The translations under genes were made by a program, and so were the position numbers. Below, piece after piece: positions 33,250-44,029 of a DNA stretch of 64,000 nucleotides; position 1 is the stretch's first letter; every line of letters begins with the position of its first letter. Under the pieces are notes generated by a model that was not told the DNA's origin, did no database searches, and saw nothing but the letters and a program-made list of their open reading frames with translations. The DNA lies in the NCBI GenBank assembly GCA_964016875.1, contig OZ024724.1:15046501-15110500 (forward strand). The letters run 5' to 3'. The stretch is from Fallopia convolvulus (lineage: Eukaryota; Streptophyta; Magnoliopsida; Caryophyllales; Polygonaceae).

Positions 33250-33860
33250 TATAGCAACGTTACAAGACTTTTCAAAATCAATTGTTAATTAATTTCCTAG
33301 TATCGTCGAAAACTAGCGAGGAAAAAAAAGTATGCGACATACTTCAATTTGCCGCTACTGGTTGTTTGGTTGGTTGATCACAAAATTCGCGAGGATATAA
33401 ATTTTGGGAACTAGCATATAACATATGCTATTGGTTTAATATAAAAAAAAATTCTATATACAAGTAATATTCTACATCTATTATTATTCGAGAATCAATC
33501 ATGAGATCACAATATTAATGGAGATAACTAAGAACGTATAATAATGATCATTCAATCTAGAAAAATCACAATAATTCGAATTAAATTTTATTTTCACTTT
33601 AAGGAACTAGCATAAAACATATGTTATTGATTTGGGTTGATGGGAACTTATCATTTCACAATACTTTTCAAAATCGGTTCTTAATTAATTTCCTAGCATC
33701 GTCAAAAATTAGCTAAAAAAGAGGGAATTCTTTTGGTGCACTTCAATTTTTGATTTTTTTCTTTTCGTGTCCTAAATTTTTTTATTTTCTTATGATATTC
33801 TTCTACTTTGTATAAACTATTTCTCATAACCTAAAGTCCAAACAAACCCATTTTTCATTC
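33250..33860. repeat. Dispersed repeat blocks upstream of the PR-5 gene
   Basis: Two partial copies of one unit lie at about 33260-33440 and 33597-33750. They share TTAATTAATTTCCTAG followed by an ATCGTC-rich stretch, and CTAGCATA-AACATATG-type text. The segment 33721-33860 is an inverted copy of 38195-38335. These blocks begin about 60 bp beyond the TATA box of the thaumatin-like gene. Confidence 0.6.
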
Positions 33861-35237
33861 ATTTTTACTAATTTTTCATCCATTTTTACTCATTTTTATT
33901 AAAAAGAAAAGGAAAATTCTCCCATTTATACCTATATGTACTGATTTCTAGATAAAAAATAAGAGGCAATAATTCAGAAGTTACTTCTTCGAACTAACTT
34001 CAAGTGGAGAGGCAAGAGGCAATTGTGATCGGGGGGAAGCAAATGGAAGATAATCTGTTGGAGTTTGATCTAGAGGCTTCCAAGATTGGAGCTACTGAGG
34101 CTCGAAACTAGCTGGCTTCCAGTTCAAGGGGATTTGATAACTCCAACGTTTATAACTATATATTAAAGTTGTCTCTTTTTGAATTACTAGAACAATTCTG
34201 GTCCACCTCAAATTTAAAAAATTAATTTTATTTCTATTATTATAATTTCTTTCTATTAAATTCTTTTTTAACTATTTAAATTTATCTCTAACATCAAACA
34301 AATATCTATTTAATATAGCAATATCTTTTTAAAGCTTCCTTATACAAGTATTTAAAATTAAAGATAAGATATTTCAAAATAAATACAAATCTTTTATCAT
34401 AAATCTTTTGACGAATTTATTTATAGATATATAGTTATTTTTTTTTATAAAAAAATTGATGATAAATATTTATAATATTTAAAATTAATAAAAATAGATA
34501 ATAAAATATTTAATAGATATATTTGATAATCACTAAATTTACGTACATGAAAAGTAATAAAATATGAAGAATATAATATTTGATTAAGAAGTATACATTC
34601 TACGAGTAATAAATTACTTATATTAAAGTTTATATTATATTTTAATTTATTAATATCCTATTTATAGTGTCTATAAAATATCGAATCGTAATCGTACATG
34701 ATACGACGAGTAAAACTAGTACTATTTAATACGTATATTACTTTTTTTGGTGGAAATTTATTCGTATAGTACTTTGTCAAATAAACTGCAAAATTCACTA
34801 ACGTCAAATAAATGTTGAAAAATTTGCAAAATCCATTAACTTCAAATTTTGCAAAATCCACTTACGTTTGAAAATTTTGCAAAATCCACTAACCTCATAT
34901 GTCCACTAACGTCGTAAAAAGGCGATTTTGCAGTAATACACCAACTAAAAATATTTTTTGTAAAAATGACTATGTTATACTTAAATAACATTTGAATACT
35001 CACGTGGACATCTTTGCTATAAAATTTCCATGATTTATGGGCAAGATTAAACAAAATCAAGTAAAAATAATTTTTTTTAAAAAGAAGGGAAATACAATAA
35101 CACGTGAAGAATATACGTTTTATTTTCTTTAAATTAAACTTTCTTTATTTTCCGCACCTCTCTTTCACCATATTCATCATTCCCATCTCCAAAACCCTAA
35201 CAATCCTCTCTCCCCCTCAGATCGGAAACCCCCAAAA
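33861..35237. other. AT-rich noncoding DNA; possible Helitron 5' end near 34155
   Basis: No coding region is supported. ACTATATATTAAAGTTGTCT near 34155 resembles the starts of plant Helitrons but lacks the exact TC end. At 34780-34910 the phrase AAAATCCACTAAC recurs about four times. From 35140 the DNA becomes CT-rich and leads into the exon at 35238. Confidence 0.4.
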
Positions 35238-35582
35238 ATGTCCGTCGGAATTCCCCGTCTAGCCATCAACGACGCCGAAAGCTCCCTTCCGACACCTGGA
35301 TCGGACGATTCCAGCTGGTCCTCCGATTACTCCTCCTCCTTCATCGACGACTTCAGATGGAGCTTCAATCATGACTCCGGTGAACCAGATCGGCGTCTTG
35401 TCCGGAGCTCCGCCGCCGATGCCGACGAGGATCTGGGTCCACTCATTTGCGCTCTGGGGAGTGCCACGTCGACGTCGGTGAACCATTTTGCTTCGTCCAG
35501 CTCGTCGGAGTACCCGCCGGAGAAATCCAACGATTCCAAAGGTGGAGGACCAAGATCGGCGACGAAGACGGCGACATCGTGA
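35238..35582 (+). CDS. Unidentified Ser/Asp-rich first exon, possibly captured
   Basis: A 114-codon frame starts MSVGIPRLAINDAESS after a CT-rich leader (35140-35237) ending in a good plant start context. It is GC-rich relative to its surroundings, is rich in Ser and Asp (SSWSSDYSSSFIDDF) and has no recognisable domain. At 35579 the sequence GTGAGTTAA fits a splice donor two bases into a codon, so this looks like exon 1 of a larger gene. No continuation is recognisable downstream in AT-rich DNA. It may be a gene fragment carried by a Helitron whose 3' end lies at 37665. Confidence 0.5.
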   Translation: MSVGIPRLAINDAESSLPTPGSDDSSWSSDYSSSFIDDFRWSFNHDSGEPDRRLVRSSAADADEDLGPLICALGSATSTSVNHFASSSSSEYPPEKSNDSKGGGPRSATKTATS

Positions 35583-37156
35583 GTTAAAGATCTATTCTTT
35601 TATCATCAACCAAAAGCGAATTTGGGCATTTTTATCATTTAAGAGTTTTGGGTTGATTAGTGTAAATATTCAATCTAATTGCATCTACATAGTTTCTTAT
35701 ATGCAGATTTTTTAAACACTAAAAAAAAGACAAATTAGTAGTAAATATACCAAAAAAGTATAAAAAGGTAAATTAAACAAAATTAAGCATAAATATTTAA
35801 TTTACCTTTTTCTTTAATTCCTAAAAAATTGCATTTGGGGGATGAGTGGGAATTTTTCCAATAAAAATGGGTACCCACTTAATTAATTTTAGTAAAATTG
35901 CAAATTTGAAAAAAGTATACATTTTTTACAATTTTGACTTTTTTTAGTATATCAATATATATCTTATAAACCTGAAGCACTTTTGGGCAGTTTCGTCATT
36001 ATGAATTTATATTACAGGTAAGCTATTTTTAATAATGTTTTTTTAATTAATTATATATTATGTGATTCAATCACCTGATAGAATTTCCAATTTTATACCC
36101 TCAACTTACTTAATAATTTTTTTTATCAATTTTATATGTACTTGGATAAATTTTTATCTCTACTTATTATTCCATTATATTCTATGGATATATTTTTTTA
36201 TCTCTACTCATTATTACATTATATTGTAATATTTAATTATTGTATGATTATCAATTTCAGTATCTAGATATAAGATAGATATCCATATTGTTGCATATAA
36301 CTATTTTAATATTCTAATATTATTGCATATATCATAATATTTTGAAAACATATTTTTATTTCTATCTTTTTTATATTATACTATTTTTAATTTTTAATTT
36401 TATCTATATCCATATACTAAATTTTGATTTTTTGGCACATAATGAAGCCCATATGATACGTACTCTTCAAATTTTTAATATTGTATGTACATGTGCCCAA
36501 TGCCCATATACTTTGATAATTATTTTGGCACATGATCGAGCCCATCTGATACGTACGCTTTCTTTTATTTTTTTAATCTAAAATAGAGATAATATTAGAG
36601 TTGTTTAATGGCATTGATAAATAATAATACGAAATAATAATAGAAATAAATATAATAATAATAAAAATACTTATGAAATCAAGTACCATAACTATGATAG
36701 TTAAACACAATATTGTCATTAAATTTTAATTTCAAGTACAATAGTTTTAGTTACGAAATTGTTTATGTTAATATTGCATCTATAACTATGTCCACACTTT
36801 TTTTAATTAATATGGATCATGTTTTTAATTCTAGAATTTATATTAACTTTTAAATTTTCATAGATTAATTTTTCATTCACAAATATGACAACTTTTAAAT
36901 TTTCTATCCACAAGCATAGTGATTTTTATATTAATAAGTATGAATTTTTTTTAAGTAATATCGGTATAGATATGTTATGTTTTATAATGTATTAATTTTC
37001 TATTCATAAGTATGTTGATTTTTTATATTACGGATCCTTTAATAATTAAATAAAAAATTATTGATCCCCTAATGTTAAAATAGTAAAATCGGTTTAGTTT
37101 TGCTTCGGTTGAGTACAAGTTCATGTCATTAAATTTTACGGGTTTATTGAGTCAAT
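35583..37156. other. Very AT-rich noncoding DNA
   Basis: No gene is supported. A direct repeat of about 30 bp (GGCACAT..GAGCCCAT..GATACGTAC type) occurs at about 36437-36468 and 36523-36555. The rest is low complexity. Confidence 0.5.
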
Positions 37157-37636
37157 TCATTGAGGTTTTTGTTCGGATTCATGTCAACCCAATGATTAAG
37201 AACGTATGATTTTTTAGGATTATTACATAAATATTATATATAACATTTTTAAGAATAAGATAATATTTGTATTCATTTCTAATAATAAAAGATATTATTA
37301 TAATTAACTTAAATATTTATAATATTATTTTATTATATAAATTATAATAAATATAGCATATTTAAATAATATATTATAATTTTTATTTAAAAAAGTCGCG
37401 GGCTATTGAGGTTTTTGTTCGGATTCACATCAAACCAATGATTAAGAACGTTAACTTTTGTAGGATTATTACATAAATATTATAAATAACTTTTTAAGAA
37501 TAATATAATATTTGTATTCATTTTAATAATAAAAAATATTATTATAATTAACTTAAATATTTATAATATTTTATTATATAAATTATAATACATATAAGAT
37601 ATTTAAATAATATATTATAAATTTATTTAAAAAAGT
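37157..37636. repeat. Tandem duplication of about 250 bp
   Basis: Copy 1 starts near 37157 and copy 2 near 37407; both begin ATTGAGGTTTTTGTTCGGAT. The copies are clearly related, with indels, and end in AAAAAAGTC-type text. Copy 1 stops at the start of a hairpin (GTCGCGGGC) that is complete only after copy 2. Confidence 0.8.
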
Positions 37637-37637
37637 C

Positions 37638-37665
37638 CCCGGGCAAGGCCCGGGTCATCAACTAG
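37638..37665 (+). mobile_element. Helitron 3' terminus
   Basis: A perfect 7-bp stem CCCGGGC / GCCCGGG with loop AAG (37638-37654) is followed by TCATCAA and CTAG at 37662-37665, with T next. A hairpin about 10 bp before a CTAG(T) end is the standard 3' signature of plant Helitrons. The 5' end is not settled; a candidate near 34155 would make a 3.5-kb non-autonomous element. Confidence 0.7.
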
Positions 37666-37672
37666 TTTACTA

Positions 37673-37913
37673 CTCCCTCCGTATAAGTCTACTTGTCCTT
37701 TTAACATTTTACACATATATTAAGACAAGACCTAGTATTACCACATTACCCCTATAATCTACATGCTTTATTCCTTGAGATGTGTGTATGCAATTAATTG
37801 TATGAGATATTTGAGGGTAAAGTTGGAAAATTTTGGATAAAATACTTTAAAAGACAAGTAAAATTAGACAATCATTTAAGTCTAAAAAGACAAATAGACT
37901 TATACGGAGAGAG
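37673..37913. mobile_element. Stowaway-type MITE
   Basis: The 241-bp element is bounded by TA (37671-37672 and 37914-37915). The inverted ends read CTCCCTCCGTATAAGTCTA and, from the right, CTCTCTCCGTATAAGTCTA. It lies a few bases beyond the Helitron end and encodes nothing. Confidence 0.9.
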
Positions 37914-37915
37914 TA

Positions 37916-39086
37916 CTAATTTGTCTCATAAAAACTTTGAAAACTGGAGCTAAAACGTCTTACATAGTTACATCCACTAACCTTAAATAAACTTTGCAAA
38001 ATCCAATATAATCAAATTAAATACTCCGTACTCTTTTCTTTACTTTCCTTCGTCTTTTATCTGATTAAAACACTCCTAGTTAATTAATGATGCCTAACAA
38101 GTTTCATAATTACTAATTAAGGCATGTTCTCAGCTATTTATAATGATTTATATTGATTTTGTTAACAAAAAAAAAGAATTAAAATGGATGAAAAATGAGC
38201 TTGTTTGGACTTTAATTAGGCTACGAGAAGAAGTTTGTACAAAGTCAAAGGGTACCAAAAGGAATAAGATTTTTTTAGGGCACCAAAAGCAAACAACGAA
38301 AACTGAAGAGAACCAAAAGAAATTTCCCAAAAAAAGTATGTTGACATACTTCTTCAATTTGTCGTTAATAGTTTGGTTCACAATAAAATTCGTGAGGAAA
38401 ATTTTTTAGGAACTACTAGCATATAACATATGCTATTGATTTAAGGCGGATTTGTAAGGGTACTCCATGTACAAAAACAGTTTGCAAAAGTACCCCCACA
38501 TTATAGGAAATTACAAATCATGCATTTTTGGCATTTATGCAATTTTATTTTTCATTATTTTATTGTTTAATTATTTGAATTTATATTTGTAATGTTTTTT
38601 AGAAATGAATTATTAAATTCAAAAAATTAAAATCATAAAACAAAAATTGTAAAAATAAATAAAAGTGATATGAAAAGATATTTTAAATTGATTTATTGAT
38701 TATGATATACGAAAACTAATGAGGAAAAAAATGAAAAAAAAAGTCAACGATATGGCAAAGATACTAGTTGGTTGAGATTTCCGTAAAAATCTGGTCGGGC
38801 TAGATGTTATACTGTCATGCTTGTCTATTCTATTGTCATACCACAATATGCTCATGTCACAGACTTAAAAAGGAAAAGGAAATTGCTAACAAATTAGATT
38901 TGTTACGAAATTTTTTCTATCCTTTATCTTAAAAGATACGAATCTTAATGCAAATAATAATAACCAATCATTCTACATAAAGTACCTGACCTCTGCTTAA
39001 TCTTATCTTTTCATCCAGTCTTATCTTTTCATCCAGTTTTGATATACAAACAAACTAGTCATCGTAGAGGCACATTGATTTCTACC
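37916..39086. other. Noncoding region with a repeat block inverted relative to 33721-33860
   Basis: 38195-38335 is an inverted copy of 33721-33860. 38333-38445 is a direct copy of 33331-33440 (AGTATG..GACATACTTC, then ACTAGCATATAACATATGCT). No gene is supported until the MULE start at 39087. An open frame at 38143-38409 is low-complexity Lys-rich sequence. Confidence 0.55.
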
Positions 39087-39499
39087 ATGGGTAAGTAGTA
39101 TACGATTGAATTGTTTCGATAATCCTTTATTGCTTCTAAGTATTACAATTTGTGTATTTTCAGGTCGAAGCAACATCTTACTTACGTTAATTACAAATGG
39201 TGAATGGAATGTCTTGGGAGATAACTGGTCTTATAAAGGGGGGGATAAGAAGACAATAGCACTCATTGTATCCGATACTATAAAATTCGAATCCCTTAAG
39301 AATAATATAGTGGAGAAACTATCCATTGATTGTGAAGAGTACAATCTACATCTACACTATGTGAAGAGTACTAAGCCTCACTTTAGGGATATGTGAATGT
39401 GTATCACTCATCATGTGTTTGAGTTTAGCAATGAACACTCAAGCTCAAAAATCATGCAAGTAAGGACTTTACTATTGAAGCTAATATCACCCATTCCTC

Positions 39500-40942
39500 C
39501 ACCTAGAGATGCCTAATACAAAGTACACAAAGAATTTCGAACTTGGCTCAATGGAGGTCCTCAAAGAGGTTCCATTCGGCCGGGTTGTAATGGGGCTTTT
39601 GGTATTTCTCAAGGTGGGAATTATTTGGTCTTGTGGTGCTTACAATGGGGATTGAACAACCTAAACTCTCACCAACTTCACCAAAATTCCACAATCAATT
39701 TCACACTCATCCCAAAAGACTTAACATTTTTCCTTTCAACCCAAAATTTCACTTAACATTCCACTTCATCTTTGCTCTTAGGCTTTTTGTTGGATTTTCC
39801 ACACTTTGTACATTGGACCGACTTTCTTATGACATCGGGCCCGATGTGGCTTGTAACTCGGTCGGACCCTTTTTCTTCACTTAAGCTCTTTGCCTTCATT
39901 CCATTTTACATTTCCAACATTTTCTTTCTTTCTTTCTTCTTCTTCTTCATTTTCTTTTTATACAACAAAGATGCACTACCCACATGATTCATAATACCAT
40001 TCTTTGCCCTTAAACCCAAGAGAATCTCAACTCTTCAAATACAATCCAAACCTCTCTTCTAAAGTCCAATCCCATAAGGGTCAAGTCATAATAGGCTAGG
40101 AATAATATTTTTGAGGAGTTTCAAACAAAGGCTTAGGCTAGAACGGGGCTACAAACAAAGGATTCACTTCATGGTAGGATATGGAACATTTATGTGACTA
40201 GAAGAATAAAGTTCAAAATCAATGTGATAATGCTAGGACAAATCTCATGACGGTCTTGAAAAATAGATAAACACCGCAATAGCAAGTTTTACTAAGCATT
40301 CATGAGCTAATCACACAACAAACATGAGGGATATGCAAATATGAACAAGCATCCCTAAAATGGCCAAAAATCAATCTCACAAGGGTCACTCATACTTAGC
40401 TGCATAAGAACTCATCCTAGAACTCACATGCTCAATAAAACAAGCAAGATATCATGATCACATCAAAAGCAACATCATTTTAGAGGCTAAACCATCCGAA
40501 AATATGCAAAGGAATTTACATGCTCACATCATCATTAGCCTTCATTTGGCAATCTAAGATGGGAATTTCTAGTCCAAAAACTACAAAACACAAAATCTTT
40601 TTGTTGTTTTTAACACAATTTTTCAAATTTTTATGGATTTTTGCAAAAATTTCTCTAAAACCAAAAACAAAGACTCATCCATTCAAAACCCAATCAATCA
40701 TCCATGTCATTCACAAACCACAAACCAAGAAGCAAACATCCCAAACACAAACTAGAAACCAAAAATCAAATATTCTCAAAATAACAAACACACACAAGCA
40801 AGTGAAATCATGAACACACTTACCCCCACCCCATACTTAAAATTTTGATGTCCCCATCAAACAAGGAAACCAAAACTTAAAAGCAAGACAGAAAAGTATG
40901 AAGAGCTCACAATTTCTTTATTCTTCAATGGCATGTCTAGGA
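39500..40942 (-). other. 3' noncoding region of element 2
   Basis: No gene is supported. A tag pair lies at 39815-39875 (GGACCGACTTT, then ATCGGGCCCGAT at 39835-39846, then CTCGGTCGGACC). A likely polypurine tract on the minus strand lies at 40810-40830. A sister of the 47164 LTR was looked for here and not found. Confidence 0.55.
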
Positions 40943-42709
40943 TCAATTGAAGGGGTTGTCACGCCTACGTCCTCTTTGGAGCCTCGCTTGCCGCTCCCTC
41001 TCGTACACTTGCTCTTGGTAGAAGTCTTGTGGTGGTGGTTGGAGTTGAGGATCCGGGCGCGTCCATTGGTCCTCACGGGAAGGGAAGTTCCCGCTCATCC
41101 ATGTGTTGAAGCTATCTTGGACCCGCCACCTTTGGTCTTCCACCTCTCTAAGCTCCTCCACCTCTCGCCTAGTGTAGCCGAGGGCTCGGTTCATCTCTTC
41201 TTGGCTAGCTTGGAAAGCACTTTGTTGTTGAAGCAATTGTTGTTGTTGTTGGTACATGTGTTGTTGTTGGAGATTCACTTGATGGACCTCTTGAAGAACA
41301 TTTTCTTGTTGAAGTTGAAGATGGGCCATTTGGTTGGCCAAGAAGGACATGTCCACCGTTTGTTGTCGCTCGGGAAACACCATTCCCGGACCATACCATT
41401 GGGCGTAGCCTTCATAACCGCCACCTTGAGCTTGTTCTCGCCTTGCACCGCTCCCTTCTCCACGCTCATAGTGCCTCGGGACCTCATCACCATAGAAAGC
41501 ACCAGACTGACTTTGAGGGAAGTCGGGCCCGACGTGGTGTGTACCTCGGTCCGCCAGTGTTGGAGCTTGGTGCGTGGCTCGGATGTTGGCCATCAAGCCT
41601 TGGAAGCGCTCATCTTCTTCATTTTGCTCTTGATCGACATCCATGTCTTCCCCACGAGGTGCAAACACAAAGTTGTCTTGGTCGAAATCCGGTGAAGATG
41701 GAGGGGAGGTAAACCGAATGTGTTGAGGTTGTTGTCGCCGCCCCTCTCTTGCACCTTCGGGGTCACCAAATGAGTGTGGCTTACCGGCCCACACTTGGTA
41801 CCAATTTTGATACCGAGAAAGATCATAGAGGTTGGCCGCCAACCGGATCGACACACCATCATAGTTCGAGTGAGGGGCCAAAGAAATCATGTAAAGATTC
41901 TCCTTGAAATACTTCATGTTCATGTACTCAACACCATTCGGAGCCGGAGAATACTTGTTAAGATCAACTCCTAGACACATGGCTAGCGTTGCTATCATCC
42001 CGCCGAAGTAGATCCAAGAGGAGCTTTGGAAGTCTCGCACCATCTTGACCCACTCCCATGCAAGGTTCATGGGCTTCTCGGTGTGGAAGAGCATCTCATG
42101 TAGCAACATAATCTCTTCCTTCATCGGCTTGCTCAACTCATGGCGAGCATAGATTGTACATCCCAAAACTCGCACCATGACCCGAAAAAGAGGGCTAGCA
42201 ATCTCGGTTGTGGAGGCGCCCTTTCTCATCTCGCTCTTCCCGGCCACATGACTCCACACTTGGTTCACCTTCTCATTGTCGACGCCGGTCTCTTCTCTTG
42301 GACATGGAAACCCGAAGTAGGTATCCAAGTCCCTAAGAGAGAGATTGTGGTCCTCATTGCCCAACTGGAAAGTGATCGCCCCTTCCTCATCCTCCACATT
42401 ATCATAAGTGCATTCAAATGTGGCCATGAATTCCGAGGTAAGGGCGGGATAGTGGGTGTTGTCCCACCTTAGCATCCCATTGAGACCGATGTGGGAGTAG
42501 CACCTTGGAAGAGCTTGATCCATGTCCATCTTCCTCACGGCTTCCCAATCAAGCCACCTTGTGTGATGCTCAAGCGCCATATACCTTGCATAACTCTCAA
42601 CTTGCTCATCATCCTCCAAGTAGACATCATCCAACTTTGGCTCTTTCCTTGACTTCTTGGACTTCTTCCTCGGCCTTTCCGTATGAGATGATGAAGCTCT
42701 AGTCTCCAT
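40943..42709 (-). CDS. Athila ORF-1-type protein in the env position
   Basis: An open frame of 588 codons from the ATG at 42709 (METRASSSHTERPRKKSKK); an upstream ATG at 42736 is possible. The N-terminus is basic (nuclear-signal-like). The middle contains the globular domain seen in Athila-clade accessory ORFs and related plant retroelement proteins, with motifs such as ITFQLGNEDHNLSLRDLDTY and FGFPCP. The C-terminal third is Gln-rich and predicted coiled coil (QLQQENVLQEVHQVNLQQQ). No signal peptide or strong membrane segment is visible, so despite its env position it does not look like an envelope. A palindromic tag is translated in frame near 41522 as HVGPD. The frame is unbroken, unlike its neighbours. 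Confidence 0.7.
   Translation of the reverse strand: METRASSSHTERPRKKSKKSRKEPKLDDVYLEDDEQVESYARYMALEHHTRWLDWEAVRKMDMDQALPRCYSHIGLNGMLRWDNTHYPALTSEFMATFECTYDNVEDEEGAITFQLGNEDHNLSLRDLDTYFGFPCPREETGVDNEKVNQVWSHVAGKSEMRKGASTTEIASPLFRVMVRVLGCTIYARHELSKPMKEEIMLLHEMLFHTEKPMNLAWEWVKMVRDFQSSSWIYFGGMIATLAMCLGVDLNKYSPAPNGVEYMNMKYFKENLYMISLAPHSNYDGVSIRLAANLYDLSRYQNWYQVWAGKPHSFGDPEGAREGRRQQPQHIRFTSPPSSPDFDQDNFVFAPRGEDMDVDQEQNEEDERFQGLMANIRATHQAPTLADRGTHHVGPDFPQSQSGAFYGDEVPRHYERGEGSGARREQAQGGGYEGYAQWYGPGMVFPERQQTVDMSFLANQMAHLQLQQENVLQEVHQVNLQQQHMYQQQQQLLQQQSAFQASQEEMNRALGYTRREVEELREVEDQRWRVQDSFNTWMSGNFPSREDQWTRPDPQLQPPPQDFYQEQVYERERQARLQRGRRRDNPFN
41522..41553. repeat. Palindromic tag inside the Athila ORF
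   Basis: GTCGGGCCCGAC, a perfect 12-bp palindrome, occupies 41522-41533. It is followed by CTCGGTCCG at 41545-41553. Both lie in frame in the coding sequence between the globular domain and the Gln-rich region. Confidence 0.9.
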
Positions 42710-42998
42710 GGTACCTACACACATCCAACCAAACAAAAGGGTCCAAGATAAACTCCATTCAACTCAACAAAAGCACTCATCAACACACAACAAAATTCAA
42801 CACAAGGGAACCCCATACTTAGTTTCTAAACACACATGCATCACAATCCAACATGAATCATCATGGATATCTTCTAACAATCGCTAAGCAAATGATTATA
42901 CTATATCATGATTAGGCTATAGCCAACAATGAAACACATGAATCCACATGATATCACAAGAAGAGAGCAAAAACAACATGGATCGACTTCCAACCTAT

Positions 42999-43088
42999 GT
43001 CGGGCCCGACTTATTCAACCTCGGTCCGACTTGTTGGACCAACTTCCACAACTCGGGCCCGACTTTCCTGGGCACGTCGATATCGACC
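42999..43088. repeat. Palindromic tag cluster in the element 2 spacer
   Basis: GTCGGGCCCGAC lies at 42999-43010, CTCGGTCCGAC at 43019-43030, CTCGGGCCCGAC at 43052-43063 and GTCGATATCGAC at 43076-43087. The last has the ATAT core otherwise seen only in element 1. Confidence 0.9.
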
Positions 43089-43699
43089 TAGTTCATGCTT
43101 CGACTTTAACCTCAAATCAACCCAAATCACTCTATCATGCACTTAAATTTCAAATTCATCCATCAAACATCCCTAATCGAAGTTCTAAATGGATCCAAGC
43201 ATGCATAAACAACTTTAAAGCTCAATTTCACAAATCATGCAAATCCACCATTGATGCTCAAGCTCAAGCTCTCAATCAAACATGAAATTACTCAATCTAT
43301 GCAATGAAATCACAAAATTTCCAAGGAAATAGGTAGAGATCGAGTAACACATACCGGATTTGAAGAGTATTGAACTTTTAAACAAATAATCAACTTAGAA
43401 CTCAAACTTTCTCAATCTAGATCGAGATGGGGGATGAAGAAAGAGATTGAACTTGAAATTTCTACTTGGATTCGGGTTAGGGAGGCCTTTTCATGATTGG
43501 ATCGAGATGAAGAAGGGGAGGATGGTGGATCGAGTATGGTGAGGGAAGGAGGCCGATTTTGAGAGTGTGTGAGGGAGATGAGTTGTATTTTGGGAATGGT
43601 GGTTAGTATGAAGATGGTAGGTAGGTGGGGGATGGTATTTAATGGGGGAAAGGACAAATTAGGTCAAGGGCAAAATTGGCATTCCACCTAGTCAAATCG

Positions 43700-43744
43700 G
43701 GTTGGACCGACTTCATGGACCGACGTCCCTATGTCGGGCCCGAC
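43700..43744. repeat. Palindromic tag cluster in the element 2 spacer, second site
   Basis: TTGGACCGACTTC near 43702 and GGACCGACG near 43718 precede a perfect GTCGGGCCCGAC at 43733-43744. Confidence 0.9.
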
Positions 43745-44029
43745 TTACCTGGGCTCGATGTGGGAGTATTCGGGTCACCAATTTTACTCCATCCTCTTGC
43801 AACTTCTTTTTCCATATTTCCATTTATATATTTCACCTCAAATCCTACACAACCTTGAAGAATACACAACACCAAAAATCCACAAAACACTAGATAGAGA
43901 TTGGTTAGAGAAAAGCTAGGCTAAACTAAGAAAAATACAACTAAAATTATGATTAGAAAACTACTAGCTCGGGTTGCCTCCCGAGAAGCGCTTGTTTAGA
44001 GTCACTAGCTTGACTTCCTAACCTCAACC

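Larger units (their letters stand above)
42737..44029 (-). other. Spacer between gag-protease and the Athila ORF
   Basis: Noncoding on the element strand. The phrase GGGAGGCAACCCGAG (minus, about 43982-43968) follows the gag-protease stop; in my memory such text marks the end of the pol unit in related elements. Two tag clusters lie at 42999-43088 and 43700-43750. This is where pol would normally end; it has been lost or was never present. Confidence 0.5.

Noticed and set aside
39500..40940. 3' LTR of the Athila-like element 2
   Set aside because: I searched for the LTR start and end phrases seen at 47164 and 48560 and found neither. Only tags are shared.
41522..41533. GGGCCC palindromes as cloning-site artefacts
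   Set aside because: The palindromes extend beyond the six-base core, occur in degenerate versions and in frame in ORFs, and recur at matching positions in two elements.
40898..41695. 265-codon open frame on the plus strand
   Set aside because: It is antisense to the Athila ORF at 40943-42709, which has recognisable composition and context. The plus frame is a shadow.
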